Positions 33,104 through 41,499 of a stretch of 64,000 nucleotides of DNA are shown one piece after another. The notes below the pieces were generated by a model. It saw only the letters and a program-made list of their open reading frames with translations, made no database searches and was not told where the DNA came from. The first letter of the stretch is position 1; the number at the start of each line of letters is the position of its first letter. Source of the stretch: Lysobacter sp. yr284 (GTDB taxonomy: Bacteria; Pseudomonadota; Gammaproteobacteria; Xanthomonadales; Xanthomonadaceae); contig NZ_FNPT01000022.1 in NCBI RefSeq assembly GCF_900107375.1, forward strand, positions 1-64,000, given 5' to 3'. Position numbers and translations under genes: made by a program.

Positions 33104-34111
33104 TTACGCCTTCAGCTTCACGAGCAATGCCGGGCGATGGCACATCGGTAGCGGATTCGACTGCGTATGCAGGTCGGTACCGCGGTCGAACTTACGTGGC
33201 GCCTGCTTGCTGTAGAGCAACTGGCCCAGGGTATTAACCGTCTCGTTGAAATCGGCCGGCGCAACATACGTGGAGAAGGTGTCGAGGGTGCCCAGGGGAA
33301 ATGCATGGCCCTCACCGGGCTCGATGAACTTCCTCACGTTCGCGTCAGCGTCGCTCGCCTCGCCCGTGTACTCTTCGAAGCGAACGCCGGCAAAGCGGAA
33401 GTCCGTGCGCATGTCGTCTCGCAGCGCCGCGCCCTCCTGCCAGCGGTTGTAGGCGTCCTGGACCTTCTTGTGACCAGTGAGCGCGTCGAAGAAGTCGGAC
33501 GACACCAGCACATGAATCGCACTCATGCGTTCGCCCAGCAGTGCCTTGCTCATGTAGCGCTTCAGATCGAGGCATTTCTTCCGAACGTCGGTGTCCGGAT
33601 TGCTGAGTTGGAAATCGAACGTCTGCGGGCGGATTCCGAAGATGTCGAACAGGTTCGCGATTTCGGAGCCGTCCGAGTCCAAGATCACGCCCTTCAAAGC
33701 GCCCATCCGCAGATGCTCCAGCGTGATCGCGTGCTTGTTGCGCATGGTCTGCAGATGATCGGCCATGACGCCGGCAACGCTTTCAAGCTCGGTCTCCGTG
33801 CCGAAGGCGCGAACGCCGACCACCTCTTCCGGCAGTACGACATCATCGTGCGGGATGTGCGGAATCACGAACGCTCGCGCAGTTCGCTTTCCTCGCTTGC
33901 CCACCGTGCCCGGCGAGCCGACCGGTTGGGTCGGCAGCAGCGAGAGCACGCCGTTCTTCTCTTCGATCGTGACCTGCCGCGTGCGGACCGGCTTGATCGG
34001 GAACAGATTCAGCTCGTCCAGGCGCCCGTACTGATTCGGCAGTAGGTTGATGGCGGCGGTCAGCGCGCTAACCGAGAATGCGGGGTTGTGGAACGGATTG
34101 TTCATCGACAT
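33104..34111 (-). CDS. Major capsid protein (lambda gpE family)
   Basis: The 335-residue protein shows the lambda E-type pattern: FSVSALTAAINLLPNQYGRL at the N-terminus, RTARAFVIPHIPHDDVV near residues 78-92, and ending with the LPMCHRPALLVKLKA phrase. It forms the icosahedral shell with the decoration protein encoded just before it. An in-frame ATG 2 codons later is an alternative start. Confidence 0.92.
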   Translation of the reverse strand: MSMNNPFHNPAFSVSALTAAINLLPNQYGRLDELNLFPIKPVRTRQVTIEEKNGVLSLLPTQPVGSPGTVGKRGKRTARAFVIPHIPHDDVVLPEEVVGVRAFGTETELESVAGVMADHLQTMRNKHAITLEHLRMGALKGVILDSDGSEIANLFDIFGIRPQTFDFQLSNPDTDVRKKCLDLKRYMSKALLGERMSAIHVLVSSDFFDALTGHKKVQDAYNRWQEGAALRDDMRTDFRFAGVRFEEYTGEASDADANVRKFIEPGEGHAFPLGTLDTFSTYVAPADFNETVNTLGQLLYSKQAPRKFDRGTDLHTQSNPLPMCHRPALLVKLKA

Positions 34112-34114
34112 GGA

Positions 34115-34507
34115 TCAGATTCCTTGACGCACAAGCACGCCGATGCCCCGCAGTTGCTGGATGCAGGCTGTGCGCTGTTCGGGGGTGATGGCCTTCGGCC
34201 AGACCAAGGCGTGGTCGGCGACGGTGGCGTGGCGTGCAACGATCAGCCCGTCCGGACTGGGCGTGTCGGCGGTGATGATCGGAACGATGACGACACCAGC
34301 GGCCTGTTCACGGCCGTCGGTCGCGGCCGGGTCGAGCGCGACCACGTGACCGGTTGCGGTGACGCGACCCACCACATGGCCCAGTTGCAGCGCCTGCTGC
34401 GCGGCCACGGTCACGCGATCGCGCGAGTACAGGTTGTCGGCTTCGAACTTGAGCAAATCGCCCAAGTTGTTCGGCTCAGACTGGGGCGGATAGACGGTGA
34501 TGCCCAT
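34115..34507 (-). CDS. Head decoration protein (gpD-like)
   Basis: The 130-residue protein has the decoration-protein layout: a short N-terminus (MGITVYPPQSEPNNLGDLLKF) and a beta domain (VVGRVTATGHVVALDPAATD, AAGVVIVPI). It lies between protease and major capsid genes as in lambda. Such trimers cement the expanded head. Confidence 0.85.
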   Translation of the reverse strand: MGITVYPPQSEPNNLGDLLKFEADNLYSRDRVTVAAQQALQLGHVVGRVTATGHVVALDPAATDGREQAAGVVIVPIITADTPSPDGLIVARHATVADHALVWPKAITPEQRTACIQQLRGIGVLVRQGI

Positions 34508-34508
34508 C

Positions 34509-35687
34509 TCAGCGCTCCTTCTTCGCACGCGCAACCCGCGCCTTGACGGCGTGGATCAGCGGGTTGTCGTCCAGCGATTGCGGAGCGGCGGCAGGTGCCA
34601 CGGCCGGCGACAGGTGGCTGGTGATCTCGGGCGACTCGGCTCGCAGACCGAGCAGCTTGCGGCGAACGTCGGCGGTACTGAGCCGTTCGCCCAGGAACAC
34701 CGCGGTCAGATCGGGACGGCCGGCGAGCGTGCACAGCTCGGCGATCGCCAGGGCATCGCCGTGCGCCTGTGCGCGCACGGCGTCAACGTCGACGGCGGGC
34801 GCCGTCGATTCGGGGGTGGACATCGTGGGGGACTCCAGGGAAAGGGGACGCGCGGTGGCGTCCAGTTCGGTGCGCATTTGCTGCACGGCGTCGCTGAGCG
34901 TGCCGATGCGATCAGCCAGACCGGCATCGAGCGCGTCCTGACCGAAGAACAAACCGGCTTCGGTGGCGCGTACAGCGTCCGCCGCGGCGCCGCGTTGCTC
35001 GGCTACGGTCAAGACGAACAACTCGTAGAGGCGGTCGACCTCGGTTTGAATCGCCGCGCGCGCCTCAGGCGTCAGCGGCTGATAGGGGCTGCCGTCATTC
35101 TTCCGGGCGCCAGCCAAGATCGGCGTGTAGCTCATGCCGGCGTTGGCATCGCGGCGCGATTGGTCAACGTGCAGGGCGATCACGCCGATGGAGCCGACAC
35201 CGGCCGTGCGGGTGACGAAGATCCGCGTAGCGGCACTGGCCAGGGCGTAGGCGGCGGAGAACGCGGCATCGTTCGCGGCCGCCCAGACGGGTTTCGTCTG
35301 CCGGGCCGCGTGGATCTTGTCGGCCAGGTCGAACACGCCCGCGGCTTCGCCGCCGGGGCTGTCGATGTCGAGCACGATGCCCCGCACCACAGGGTCGGCC
35401 AGTGCGGCATCGAACTGCTGCGCGATCACCTGATAGCTCGTCAGGCCCGATAGTGCTTCGAGACCGGCCGTCCGCTGCACCAAGGTGCCGTGGATGGGGA
35501 TGACCGCGATGCCGCGGTGATCCACGAACCGCGGTGCCGGCGGCATAGGCGGCGCCATTTGCGGCGGGGGCAGGGTCTGGAGCTCGAACTTCGGTTCGAG
35601 CACGCTCAGGATGACGTCCAGCTTGGCGCGCTGGATCAGCAGCGGCGTGTTGAACACGCGCGCCGCCAGGTAAGGCAGTCCGGTCAT
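34509..35687 (-). CDS. S49-family head maturation protease with scaffold end
   Basis: The 392-residue protein has a SppA-like protease domain (about residues 60-270): GIAVIPIHGTLV, VRGIVLDIDSPGGEAAGV and AAFSAAYALASAA with the likely nucleophile Ser. The last 120 residues are Ala/Glu-rich and helical, as in scaffold proteins. In lambda, gene C encodes protease plus scaffold, and the scaffold Nu3 is made from an internal in-frame start. Here an internal ATG at about 34823 (MSTPESTAPAVDVDAVR), preceded by GGAG, is in the right place for that. Confidence 0.85.
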   Translation of the reverse strand: MTGLPYLAARVFNTPLLIQRAKLDVILSVLEPKFELQTLPPPQMAPPMPPAPRFVDHRGIAVIPIHGTLVQRTAGLEALSGLTSYQVIAQQFDAALADPVVRGIVLDIDSPGGEAAGVFDLADKIHAARQTKPVWAAANDAAFSAAYALASAATRIFVTRTAGVGSIGVIALHVDQSRRDANAGMSYTPILAGARKNDGSPYQPLTPEARAAIQTEVDRLYELFVLTVAEQRGAAADAVRATEAGLFFGQDALDAGLADRIGTLSDAVQQMRTELDATARPLSLESPTMSTPESTAPAVDVDAVRAQAHGDALAIAELCTLAGRPDLTAVFLGERLSTADVRRKLLGLRAESPEITSHLSPAVAPAAAPQSLDDNPLIHAVKARVARAKKER

Positions 35688-37177
35688 TCGATGGTTTCGG
35701 GTTCGGTCGGCGCCGGCTCAGCCGGCGCGGATTGGAAGGCGCCGTTGCGGGCGACGCGGCGCGGGTCGGTGTCGAACACCAGGCCCAAGCGGTCGGCGCG
35801 CTCGGCGTCGGCCGCGATCTCGCGATCGATGGTCTCGGCGTCGTAGCCCGAGCTCGCGATGGCTTCCGCGCGCGACAGCAGGCCGGCGCGGATCGCCAGG
35901 ATCATGGCGTTGAACTCTTTCTCGGGGTCGACCCAGTTCCAGCCCTGCGGCACCCACTTGCAGGCGCGGTATTGGCGCTTGCGGCGGCGATAGCCCGGTA
36001 GCTCGATGGCATCGGCCAGGACGGCCGCGTCTACGAAAGCCGCCCAGATCGGCCGGCACATCTGATAGACCAGGACCGAGTGCTGGACCTGCTCGCAGCG
36101 GCGCCGGAACTCCAGCAGGCCGGCGCGGATGGACGAATAGTTGACCCCGGTCAGGTCGCCGGTCAGTTGCTCGTAGGTAACCCCCATCGCCGCGGCGACC
36201 GCGCGGAACTGCGAGCGCAGGAACGCCTCGTAGCTGGCGCCCACGTCGGCCGGCTGGGCAAAAGCGACGTTCTCGCCCGGCTCCAGGATTTGCAGACTGC
36301 CCGGCTCCAGCCCGAGCGGCGCATTGCCGTGCTCGTCGGGCGGGGCATCGCCCGGCAGCGGGTCATCTGGGCCGTCGCGCGTGATGAAGCCGGCGAACAT
36401 CGCCGCGGTCTTCTTGCGGACGAGTTCGGCGTCGTCGTACTGGTCGAGCTCGTTGAGCTTGACCAGCGCGCGCGCGAGCCAGGGCTCGCCACGGATCTGT
36501 CCTGGGCGCAGCGGCCGGAACAGGTGCAACACCTCCGACGCCGGCACGCGGATGGTATCGAGGCCACCGTGCCGCGTCATCGGCGCCATCGCCCCGTCCT
36601 GCGGGTGCGAGAGGTACAAGTGGTAGGCAACCCTTCGGCCCAAGCGATCGAACTCGATGCCGGCGCGGATCAAGTTGCCGTTCGGCTCTTCCCGGTTCAG
36701 GGTGATCGGCAGGTGCTCGGGCTCAAGGACCTGCAGTTGCAGCGGCACCGCCAGGCCATCCTCGGGACGGCGCGGGCGCAGGCGGATCAGGCACTCGCCG
36801 CCCTCCAGCAGCGCGCGGCAGGCCAGGGCTTGCAGGCCATAGAGATCGGTCAAGCCGGCGGCGTCGGCTTCGTCCACGAAGTCCCGCCACAGCGCCTGAA
36901 GTGCCTCGCGCTGCATGGTGTCCACGATCAGCGATTGCGGCTTAATGCCGGTACCGACCGCGTTGGCGACAAACGCCTCGATCGCGGCGTTGGCCCAGGC
37001 ATTGCGCCGCACCAGGTCGCGCGAGCGCACGCGCAGCGCGTCGCCGGTCGCCAGCAGCGCCGCGACCGCACCTGGATTGCTGGGCTGCCAGGCGGTCGAC
37101 CGCCGGCCGTGGCCCGCAACCTCGTGCACGGGCGAGCCGCCGAACATCGCGGCTTTGAGCTTTCCCCACCACCCCAT
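35684..37177 (-). CDS. Portal protein (lambda family)
   Basis: The 497-residue portal shows family features: RVRSRDLVRRNAWANAAIEAFVANAVGTGI near residue 50, VLHLFRPLRPGQIRGEPWLARAL near 215, and the QLTGDLTGVNYSSIRAG phrase near 345. It forms the ring through which DNA enters the head. The stop overlaps the protease start by 4 nt, and the gene lies just after the gpW-like gene. Confidence 0.9.
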   Translation of the reverse strand: MGWWGKLKAAMFGGSPVHEVAGHGRRSTAWQPSNPGAVAALLATGDALRVRSRDLVRRNAWANAAIEAFVANAVGTGIKPQSLIVDTMQREALQALWRDFVDEADAAGLTDLYGLQALACRALLEGGECLIRLRPRRPEDGLAVPLQLQVLEPEHLPITLNREEPNGNLIRAGIEFDRLGRRVAYHLYLSHPQDGAMAPMTRHGGLDTIRVPASEVLHLFRPLRPGQIRGEPWLARALVKLNELDQYDDAELVRKKTAAMFAGFITRDGPDDPLPGDAPPDEHGNAPLGLEPGSLQILEPGENVAFAQPADVGASYEAFLRSQFRAVAAAMGVTYEQLTGDLTGVNYSSIRAGLLEFRRRCEQVQHSVLVYQMCRPIWAAFVDAAVLADAIELPGYRRRKRQYRACKWVPQGWNWVDPEKEFNAMILAIRAGLLSRAEAIASSGYDAETIDREIAADAERADRLGLVFDTDPRRVARNGAFQSAPAEPAPTEPETIE

Positions 37178-37179
37178 GC

Positions 37180-37398
37180 TCAGAAACCCTTCGAGGTGGT
37201 GGTCAGCAGCCGGCGCACCTTGCGCGGGCGCCCTTCGGTGCCCGCCAGCGCGGCTTCGATCTCGCGGATCGCGGCCAGCAACTCATCGACCGAGCGGTAC
37301 TCGACCAGGCGATCGCCGAAGCTGACGCGGCGTTCGCCGCGCGCGAGCGCGGAGCGCAGCGCCTGCAATTGCTCGTGGGTGTAAGGAAGGTCGCTCAT
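37180..37398 (-). CDS. gpW-like head-tail joining protein
   Basis: This 72-residue protein (YTHEQLQALRSALARGERRVSFGDRLVEYRSVDELLAAIREIEAAL) matches the two-helix gpW pattern and size, and sits between terminase and portal genes as lambda W does. It should bind the portal and provide the tail attachment surface. It overlaps the terminase stop by 4 nt. Confidence 0.82.
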   Translation of the reverse strand: MSDLPYTHEQLQALRSALARGERRVSFGDRLVEYRSVDELLAAIREIEAALAGTEGRPRKVRRLLTTTSKGF

Positions 37399-39329
37399 CG
37401 CATGAAACGGCTGGAGATCACCCGGCGACGGCCGGAAACGGAAAGGCCGCCCGGAGAGGCGGCCTTTGACGGAGTGGGTAGCAGTGGCTCGGTTGGATCA
37501 GGCGGGCGCGGCGGCTGCACGCCCAGCAATCGCTCGAGCTCACGCCAGTGGCGTTCTTCGAAACGATCGACGCCGGCCTGCATCGCGGCGGCGCGCGCCA
37601 TGACATAGCAGTCGAGTGCTTCGTTGCGGTCTCGGCGCTTTTCCCACACGCGCTGCGGATAACCGTGCCGGTCACGACGGGTGATCAGGTGTTCGGCCGT
37701 CAGCTGCTGGAGGAACTCGCCATCGATCTTCGGCAGATGGACGTAGCCCCCTGGGAACGTCGACTGTCCATCCGGCCCGATCTCGATCGACAAGCGCAGG
37801 GCGTTGTACAGCTCCAGCTTCGCGATGCCGCCGGCCACGACGAACAGCTTCAGGCCGCGCCGCAGACGCTTGCCCGGAATGCTCACGTCGACGGCGGTCG
37901 GGATGCCGATCAAGGCAGCGCCGCTACCGACGCCCTTCATCGGCAGCAGGCGCGGATCGTGCACATCGCGCGCGAATGCATACGCTTCCTGCGTGGCGTA
38001 GCCAGTGTCTAGGCCCAACCGGGTCAGCGGCAACAACGCGCCGGAGGCGTGGGTCCACTGCTCGCGGAGCAGCCCCGCCAGTTCAGCCCAGACCGCGCTG
38101 CGGGCGGTGTCGCCCATGAGCACCCGGTGCTCGACGAGCCAGGTCTCGCGCTCGCGGCCGAACGCCCAGACCGAGACCTCGATCCGGTCTTTCTGCACGT
38201 CGGCGCCAGCCACCAGGAGCAGGCCGCCCGTCGGCACGCTGCCGATGCGGTAATCCTCGCGCCGTTCCAGCAGGCGTTCCCAGTCGGGGGCCTCGCCCTC
38301 TTCCTCCCAGGTCTCGCCCAGTTCGGTGTTCTTGAACGCCTTAAGCGCAGTGGCCGAGTCCTGCGCCGCCTCCCAGGCCGCGGCAATGTCGGCCCAGCTG
38401 CGCCAGCCCACTGGGGAGTACAACGATGACAGGTGGTAGCCGGCGGTCTTGCCGCGGTTCTGCGGCGCCGTCGCGATCCACTGGCCGGCGGCGAGCATCG
38501 CGGTCTTGTGATGTTCCCCGATGGGGTGCTCGCAGGACTCGCAGATGTAGCGCGCCGAACGCGCATCGCCCCAGGTCCAGCGCAGTTGCTCGAACCGCAG
38601 CCATTGCGCGTGGGCGCAGTGCGGGCACGGCACAAAGAACCGACGCTGGTCCGAGGCCAGATACTCGCGCTCGATGGTCGAAGCACCAGCAATCGTCGGC
38701 GTCGAGACCAGCAGGATCTTTCGGCGGGTGAAGGTCCGGGTGCGGGCCTCGGCCAACGCGACCGCGTCGCCTTCGCCCTCCACGTCGCGCGGATAGCCGT
38801 CCACTTCGTCCAGGAACAAATAGCGCACCGGCATCGAGCGCAGGCCGACCGCGCTGTTGGCGCCGGTCAGGACCAGGACACCGCCGCGGAACTCCTTGGC
38901 GAGGATCGTGTTGCCCGAGTCCCGTGCGCGCGAGGGCGCGATGCGCTCGCGTAGCGTTGGCGACTCCTCGATCAGCGGATCGACACGCTGCTTCGAATTG
39001 CGCTTGGCCATCTCGACCGTCGGCGCCACGGCCATCATCGGCCCCGGCGCGCACGCGATGACGTAGCCGATCCAGTTGTTGCCGCACTCGGTCCCGCCAA
39101 CCTGCGCGCCCTTCATGAACACGACGCGCTCGGTCGCCGAGGCCGGCGACAGGTCGTTCATGATGTCGCGCAGGTACGGCGTGCGCGCGGTGCGCCAGCG
39201 GCCGGGCTCGGACGACGACGTGCTCGACAGCACCCGGTCGCGGTCCGCCCAATCGGACACATCCAAGAACGGATCGGGCGTCAGACCGTCGCGCCAGGCG
39301 CGCGCCACGTCGTCAAAGCCGTCGTACAA
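37395..39329 (-). CDS. Terminase large subunit (gpA family)
   Basis: The 644-residue protein has the packaging ATPase domain with KGAQVGGTECG near residue 73 (Walker A variant) and YLFLDEVDGY near 170 (Walker B). A Cys knuckle (FVPCPHCAH and CESCEHP, about 233 and 263) and a nuclease domain in the C-terminal half (GADVQKDRIEVSVWAFG, GLDTGYATQEAYAF) follow. This is the lambda gpA arrangement, so the phage probably cuts at cos sites. The C-terminal tail is basic. Confidence 0.92.
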   Translation of the reverse strand: MYDGFDDVARAWRDGLTPDPFLDVSDWADRDRVLSSTSSSEPGRWRTARTPYLRDIMNDLSPASATERVVFMKGAQVGGTECGNNWIGYVIACAPGPMMAVAPTVEMAKRNSKQRVDPLIEESPTLRERIAPSRARDSGNTILAKEFRGGVLVLTGANSAVGLRSMPVRYLFLDEVDGYPRDVEGEGDAVALAEARTRTFTRRKILLVSTPTIAGASTIEREYLASDQRRFFVPCPHCAHAQWLRFEQLRWTWGDARSARYICESCEHPIGEHHKTAMLAAGQWIATAPQNRGKTAGYHLSSLYSPVGWRSWADIAAAWEAAQDSATALKAFKNTELGETWEEEGEAPDWERLLERREDYRIGSVPTGGLLLVAGADVQKDRIEVSVWAFGRERETWLVEHRVLMGDTARSAVWAELAGLLREQWTHASGALLPLTRLGLDTGYATQEAYAFARDVHDPRLLPMKGVGSGAALIGIPTAVDVSIPGKRLRRGLKLFVVAGGIAKLELYNALRLSIEIGPDGQSTFPGGYVHLPKIDGEFLQQLTAEHLITRRDRHGYPQRVWEKRRDRNEALDCYVMARAAAMQAGVDRFEERHWRELERLLGVQPPRPPDPTEPLLPTPSKAASPGGLSVSGRRRVISSRFMR

Positions 39330-39332
39330 CGA

Positions 39333-39872
39333 TCACTCCAGGCGGGCGACGAAGTCCCCCAGTTCGGACAGGTGCTGCCGCACCTCGCGCTCCAGCGCGA
39401 CGTGCATGGCATGCGGGTCGATCCCAAGCTCCGCCGCCAGCATCGAGCTGATGCGCGCGGGCCAGTTCAACCAGGCATCGCGTTCGGCGCGCGCCAGGGC
39501 GAAGACTTGGCCGACCGCCTGCTGGCGGTCGATCAGTTCCCCGCGCAGCTGCGCGATGCGCAGCTTGTGGTGCTGGGCCTTGAGGACTTCGTTGGCGGTC
39601 CGGGCTTGGGCGTAGCTGTTGCCTCCGCTCGGGCCACTGGCCGGGCCGGGGCCCGCGTCCTCTATGGTCATAGGTGCAGCGCGCGAGCGCGCCGCAGGGC
39701 GCGGCACCGGCGCCTGCGCCGACGTCGTGTTCGCCGCCCACTCGACGTCGGCGCGCGCGGCGTCGATGGTGCCGTCCGGCAGCGCGGTGATGCGGCCGGT
39801 CGTGATGGCTTTACGTACAGCGGTGTCCGAGACGCCGCGATGGCGCCCGTAGGCGCGGATGCTGATTCCCAC
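39333..39872 (-). CDS. Terminase small subunit (Nu1-like)
   Basis: The 179-residue protein starts with a winged-helix-like DNA-binding domain (IRAYGRHRGVSDTAVRKAITTGRI). A Pro/Ala linker leads to a helical segment (ANEVLKAQHHKLRIAQLRGELID) for self-assembly and contact with gpA. It is 3 nt before the large subunit gene. It should recognise cos DNA, which in lambda lies just upstream. Confidence 0.8.
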   Translation of the reverse strand: MGISIRAYGRHRGVSDTAVRKAITTGRITALPDGTIDAARADVEWAANTTSAQAPVPRPAARSRAAPMTIEDAGPGPASGPSGGNSYAQARTANEVLKAQHHKLRIAQLRGELIDRQQAVGQVFALARAERDAWLNWPARISSMLAAELGIDPHAMHVALEREVRQHLSELGDFVARLE

Positions 39873-39873
39873 A

Positions 39874-39909
39874 GGCGGTCACTGGCAGATTCGGGCCTCC
39901 GCGACCGCC
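39874..39909. other. Candidate cos-associated inverted repeat
   Basis: GGCGGTC at 39874-39880 and GACCGCC at 39903-39909 flank 22 bp directly upstream of the small terminase gene. The position fits a cos or terminase-binding site. The cut position cannot be seen from sequence. Confidence 0.35.
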
Positions 39910-39946
39910 GGCCATCGGCGCAGATTGAAGGATTGGAAGAGGGAAC

Positions 39947-39973
39947 ACCCCAGCCCCCATCGGGGGCTGGGGT
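39947..39973 (-). terminator. Terminator of cassette gene at 39988-40515
   Basis: A perfect 12-bp stem (ACCCCAGCCCCC with GGGGGCTGGGGT) and a 3-nt loop lie 15 nt after the gene stop. Two sister hairpins with the same CCCCAGC/GCTGGGGTGTTC core occur at 40654 and 41064. Confidence 0.75.
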
Positions 39974-39987
39974 ATGCGCTCTCAGGG

Positions 39988-40515
39988 TCAGTTGCGCAGC
40001 GCGCCCGTCGCCGCGAGGATCGCGTTTTCCAACTGGCAGATCGCCTTTCGCAGGCTGGGCACGTAGGCGGCGTCGGCCACGTCCCACACCAGCATCAAGC
40101 GGGCCTCGCGAACGGCGCGGTCAAGCTGGTGGGCCGGCAGGGCGGCGAACTCCGGCTCCAGCCCGTCGAAGTATCGCTGGAGGCCGGCGAGCAACCACCG
40201 CAGCGTCATCTCGTCCTCGTTGATCTGGCTCGGCACCTCGCGCGTACCCGACCAGCCCTTCGCCTGATCGATGGCGCGCTCGATGGGCGCCAGCTCCTCG
40301 CGGCATCCCACGACGAACTGCTCGACAAGCGAGGGCGGCAGCGCGCGGGTGCGAAACGTCTTCGTGCGGTCGGCAAGAACGTTGGCAAGGCGGTGGCAGA
40401 CAACCAACGTCAAGCCTCCCGCCTCGGGCACCGGCGCGCTGGACAGCAGTATCCGCTCCACGGTGTCGCGCAAGCTGCGCAGTTCCGTCCGGGCCATCAT
40501 GATCTCGTCGTCCAT
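39988..40515 (-). CDS. Cassette gene a: hypothetical protein, 175 aa
   Basis: I do not recognise this acidic, mainly helical, soluble protein (TVERILLSSAPVPEAGG, MTLRWLLAGLQRYFDGLEPEF). It is the first of a series of small genes that share the TGTC-repeat/GAAGCGTTCATG control module; its copy is at 40554-40625. It has its own terminator. It lies just before the small terminase gene, at the right end of the packaged genome by lambda logic. Confidence 0.65.
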   Translation of the reverse strand: MDDEIMMARTELRSLRDTVERILLSSAPVPEAGGLTLVVCHRLANVLADRTKTFRTRALPPSLVEQFVVGCREELAPIERAIDQAKGWSGTREVPSQINEDEMTLRWLLAGLQRYFDGLEPEFAALPAHQLDRAVREARLMLVWDVADAAYVPSLRKAICQLENAILAATGALRN

Positions 40516-40553
40516 GGGTTCGTCCTAGTCAGGCCGCGTTGTTGCGGCAGCGA

Positions 40554-40625
40554 CATGAACGCTTCATCCGACGGGCCTCGCAAGCACTTCGTTCGCTGCG
40601 CCGCACCGTGGACAGCGCTGAGACA
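40554..40625 (-). promoter_or_regulatory. Cassette control module a
   Basis: TGTC direct repeats (read on the minus strand) lie at 40622-40625 and 40611-40614, 11 bp apart. After 54 nt comes the conserved GAAGCGTTCATG at 40554-40565. The short frame from there reads EAFMSLPQQRG. The gene ATG is at 40515. Confidence 0.75.
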
Positions 40626-40653
40626 GCTTCGCCGGCTGCTGGAAGAACGAACA

Positions 40654-40678
40654 CCCCAGCCCCTTTTAGGGGCTGGGG
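40654..40678 (-). terminator. Terminator of cassette gene b
   Basis: CCCCAGCCCC and GGGGCTGGGG form a perfect 10-bp stem with loop TTTTA, 14 nt after the stop of the 40692-40937 gene. Confidence 0.75.
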
Positions 40679-40691
40679 ACTTCACTCTCCC

Positions 40692-40937
40692 TCAGCGGTA
40701 TACGTACTCGCGCAAGATCGTCTCCCAGTCTGGCTCGCGCGGCAGGTCGACGTTGGCCTGATCACAGAGCATCTTGGTGATGGCCCAAGCGCTGCGCACC
40801 ACCTCGAAGACCGCCGCCCGGTCCTCATCCGCAAGGGTCGCATCCTCCTCCTGTCGCAGCAGGTCGTGCAGGTAAAACTCTGCCCAGGCGATGGGCTGCC
40901 TGGCTTGTGAAAATTCACGGCCGGGTACTCGGTGCAT
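40692..40937 (-). CDS. Cassette gene b: hypothetical protein, 81 aa
   Basis: This small helical protein (AWAEFYLHDLLRQEEDATLADEDRAAVFEVVRSAWAITKMLCDQ) is related in pattern to cassette gene c: both have an acidic helix followed by a CxxA or CEHAGVDL-type helix. The ATG at 40937 has an AGGAGAAGG site. The frame is open upstream through the leader (SVPQRRGEQEKD), so a longer product is possible. Function unknown. Confidence 0.65.
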   Translation of the reverse strand: MHRVPGREFSQARQPIAWAEFYLHDLLRQEEDATLADEDRAAVFEVVRSAWAITKMLCDQANVDLPREPDWETILREYVYR

Positions 40938-40973
40938 GTCCTTCTCCTGTTCGCCACGTCGTTGCGGCACGGA

Positions 40974-41045
40974 CATGAACGCTTCCTTCTCGGCCTTCAT
41001 CGAGCGAAACAGCGGCAGTGCGATAGCGCAGACACGAAGTAGACA
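40974..41045 (-). promoter_or_regulatory. Cassette control module b
   Basis: TGTC repeats (minus strand) lie at 41042-41045 and 41031-41034. After 54 nt comes GAAGCGTTCATG at 40974-40985. The leader frame reads KEAFMSVPQRRG. Confidence 0.75.
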
Positions 41046-41063
41046 GGGAGCGGAAGAGGGAAC

Positions 41064-41090
41064 ACCCCAGCGCCGTTCCGGCGCTGGGGT
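41064..41090 (-). terminator. Terminator of cassette gene c
   Basis: ACCCCAGCGCC and GGCGCTGGGGT form a perfect 11-bp stem, 15 nt after the stop of the 41106-41369 gene. Confidence 0.75.
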
Positions 41091-41105
41091 CTGTCCTCTC
41101 CCCGC

Positions 41106-41369
41106 TTAGCGTCGGGGCAAGCTGTCGATCACACTTCGCATCAAAACCCGCGCTTCCTGGTGTTGATCCAGATCCACGCCCGCGTGCTCGCAGAGCAGCG
41201 TCAGGATGTCGAAACATTGCTCCGCCAGAGCCTCGGCGGCACGCGCCTCGTCGTGGCTGAGGACGAACACTTCGTCCTCGTCCCCCGCGACCATCTCTTC
41301 GATGGTGTTTCGGCAGTCGATCAGGTCGATTAGCGTGTTGTGGAACTTGCAGTAAGACATATTGCTCAT
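41106..41369 (-). CDS. Cassette gene c: hypothetical protein, 87 aa
   Basis: An acidic helical protein (LIDLIDCRNTIEEMVAGDEDEVFVLSHDEARAAEALAEQCFDIL and then LLCEHAGVDLDQH). The end resembles that of cassette gene b (MLCDQANVDLPRE), so the two are probably diverged duplicates. The frame is open through the leader as well. The preferred ATG is at 41369. No membrane or enzymatic motif is visible. Confidence 0.65.
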   Translation of the reverse strand: MSNMSYCKFHNTLIDLIDCRNTIEEMVAGDEDEVFVLSHDEARAAEALAEQCFDILTLLCEHAGVDLDQHQEARVLMRSVIDSLPRR

Positions 41370-41408
41370 GTCGATCTTCCCGTAGTCACCGCGTCGTTGC
41401 GGCAACGA

Positions 41409-41480
41409 CATGAACGCTTCCTTCCGCGTGGAAGCCAAGCAGAACAAGCAGCGTTCGCGTTCGCAGACAGGGTTCTGACA
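41409..41480 (-). promoter_or_regulatory. Cassette control module c
   Basis: TGTC repeats (minus strand) lie at 41477-41480 and 41466-41469. After 54 nt comes GAAGCGTTCATG at 41409-41420. A perfect dyad GCTTCC-N8-GGAAGC ends in the conserved segment. The leader frame reads LASTRKEAFMSLPQRRG. Confidence 0.8.
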
Positions 41481-41499
41481 GCTTCGGCCTACGCCGCGC

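Noticed and set aside
34497-35453. Plus-strand frame of 318 codons opposite the head protease
   Set aside because: Shadow of the S49 protease gene in high-GC DNA; no family features.
36080-37384. Plus-strand frame of 434 codons opposite the portal gene
   Set aside because: Shadow frame with high Arg/Gln content; the portal protein on the other strand is certain.
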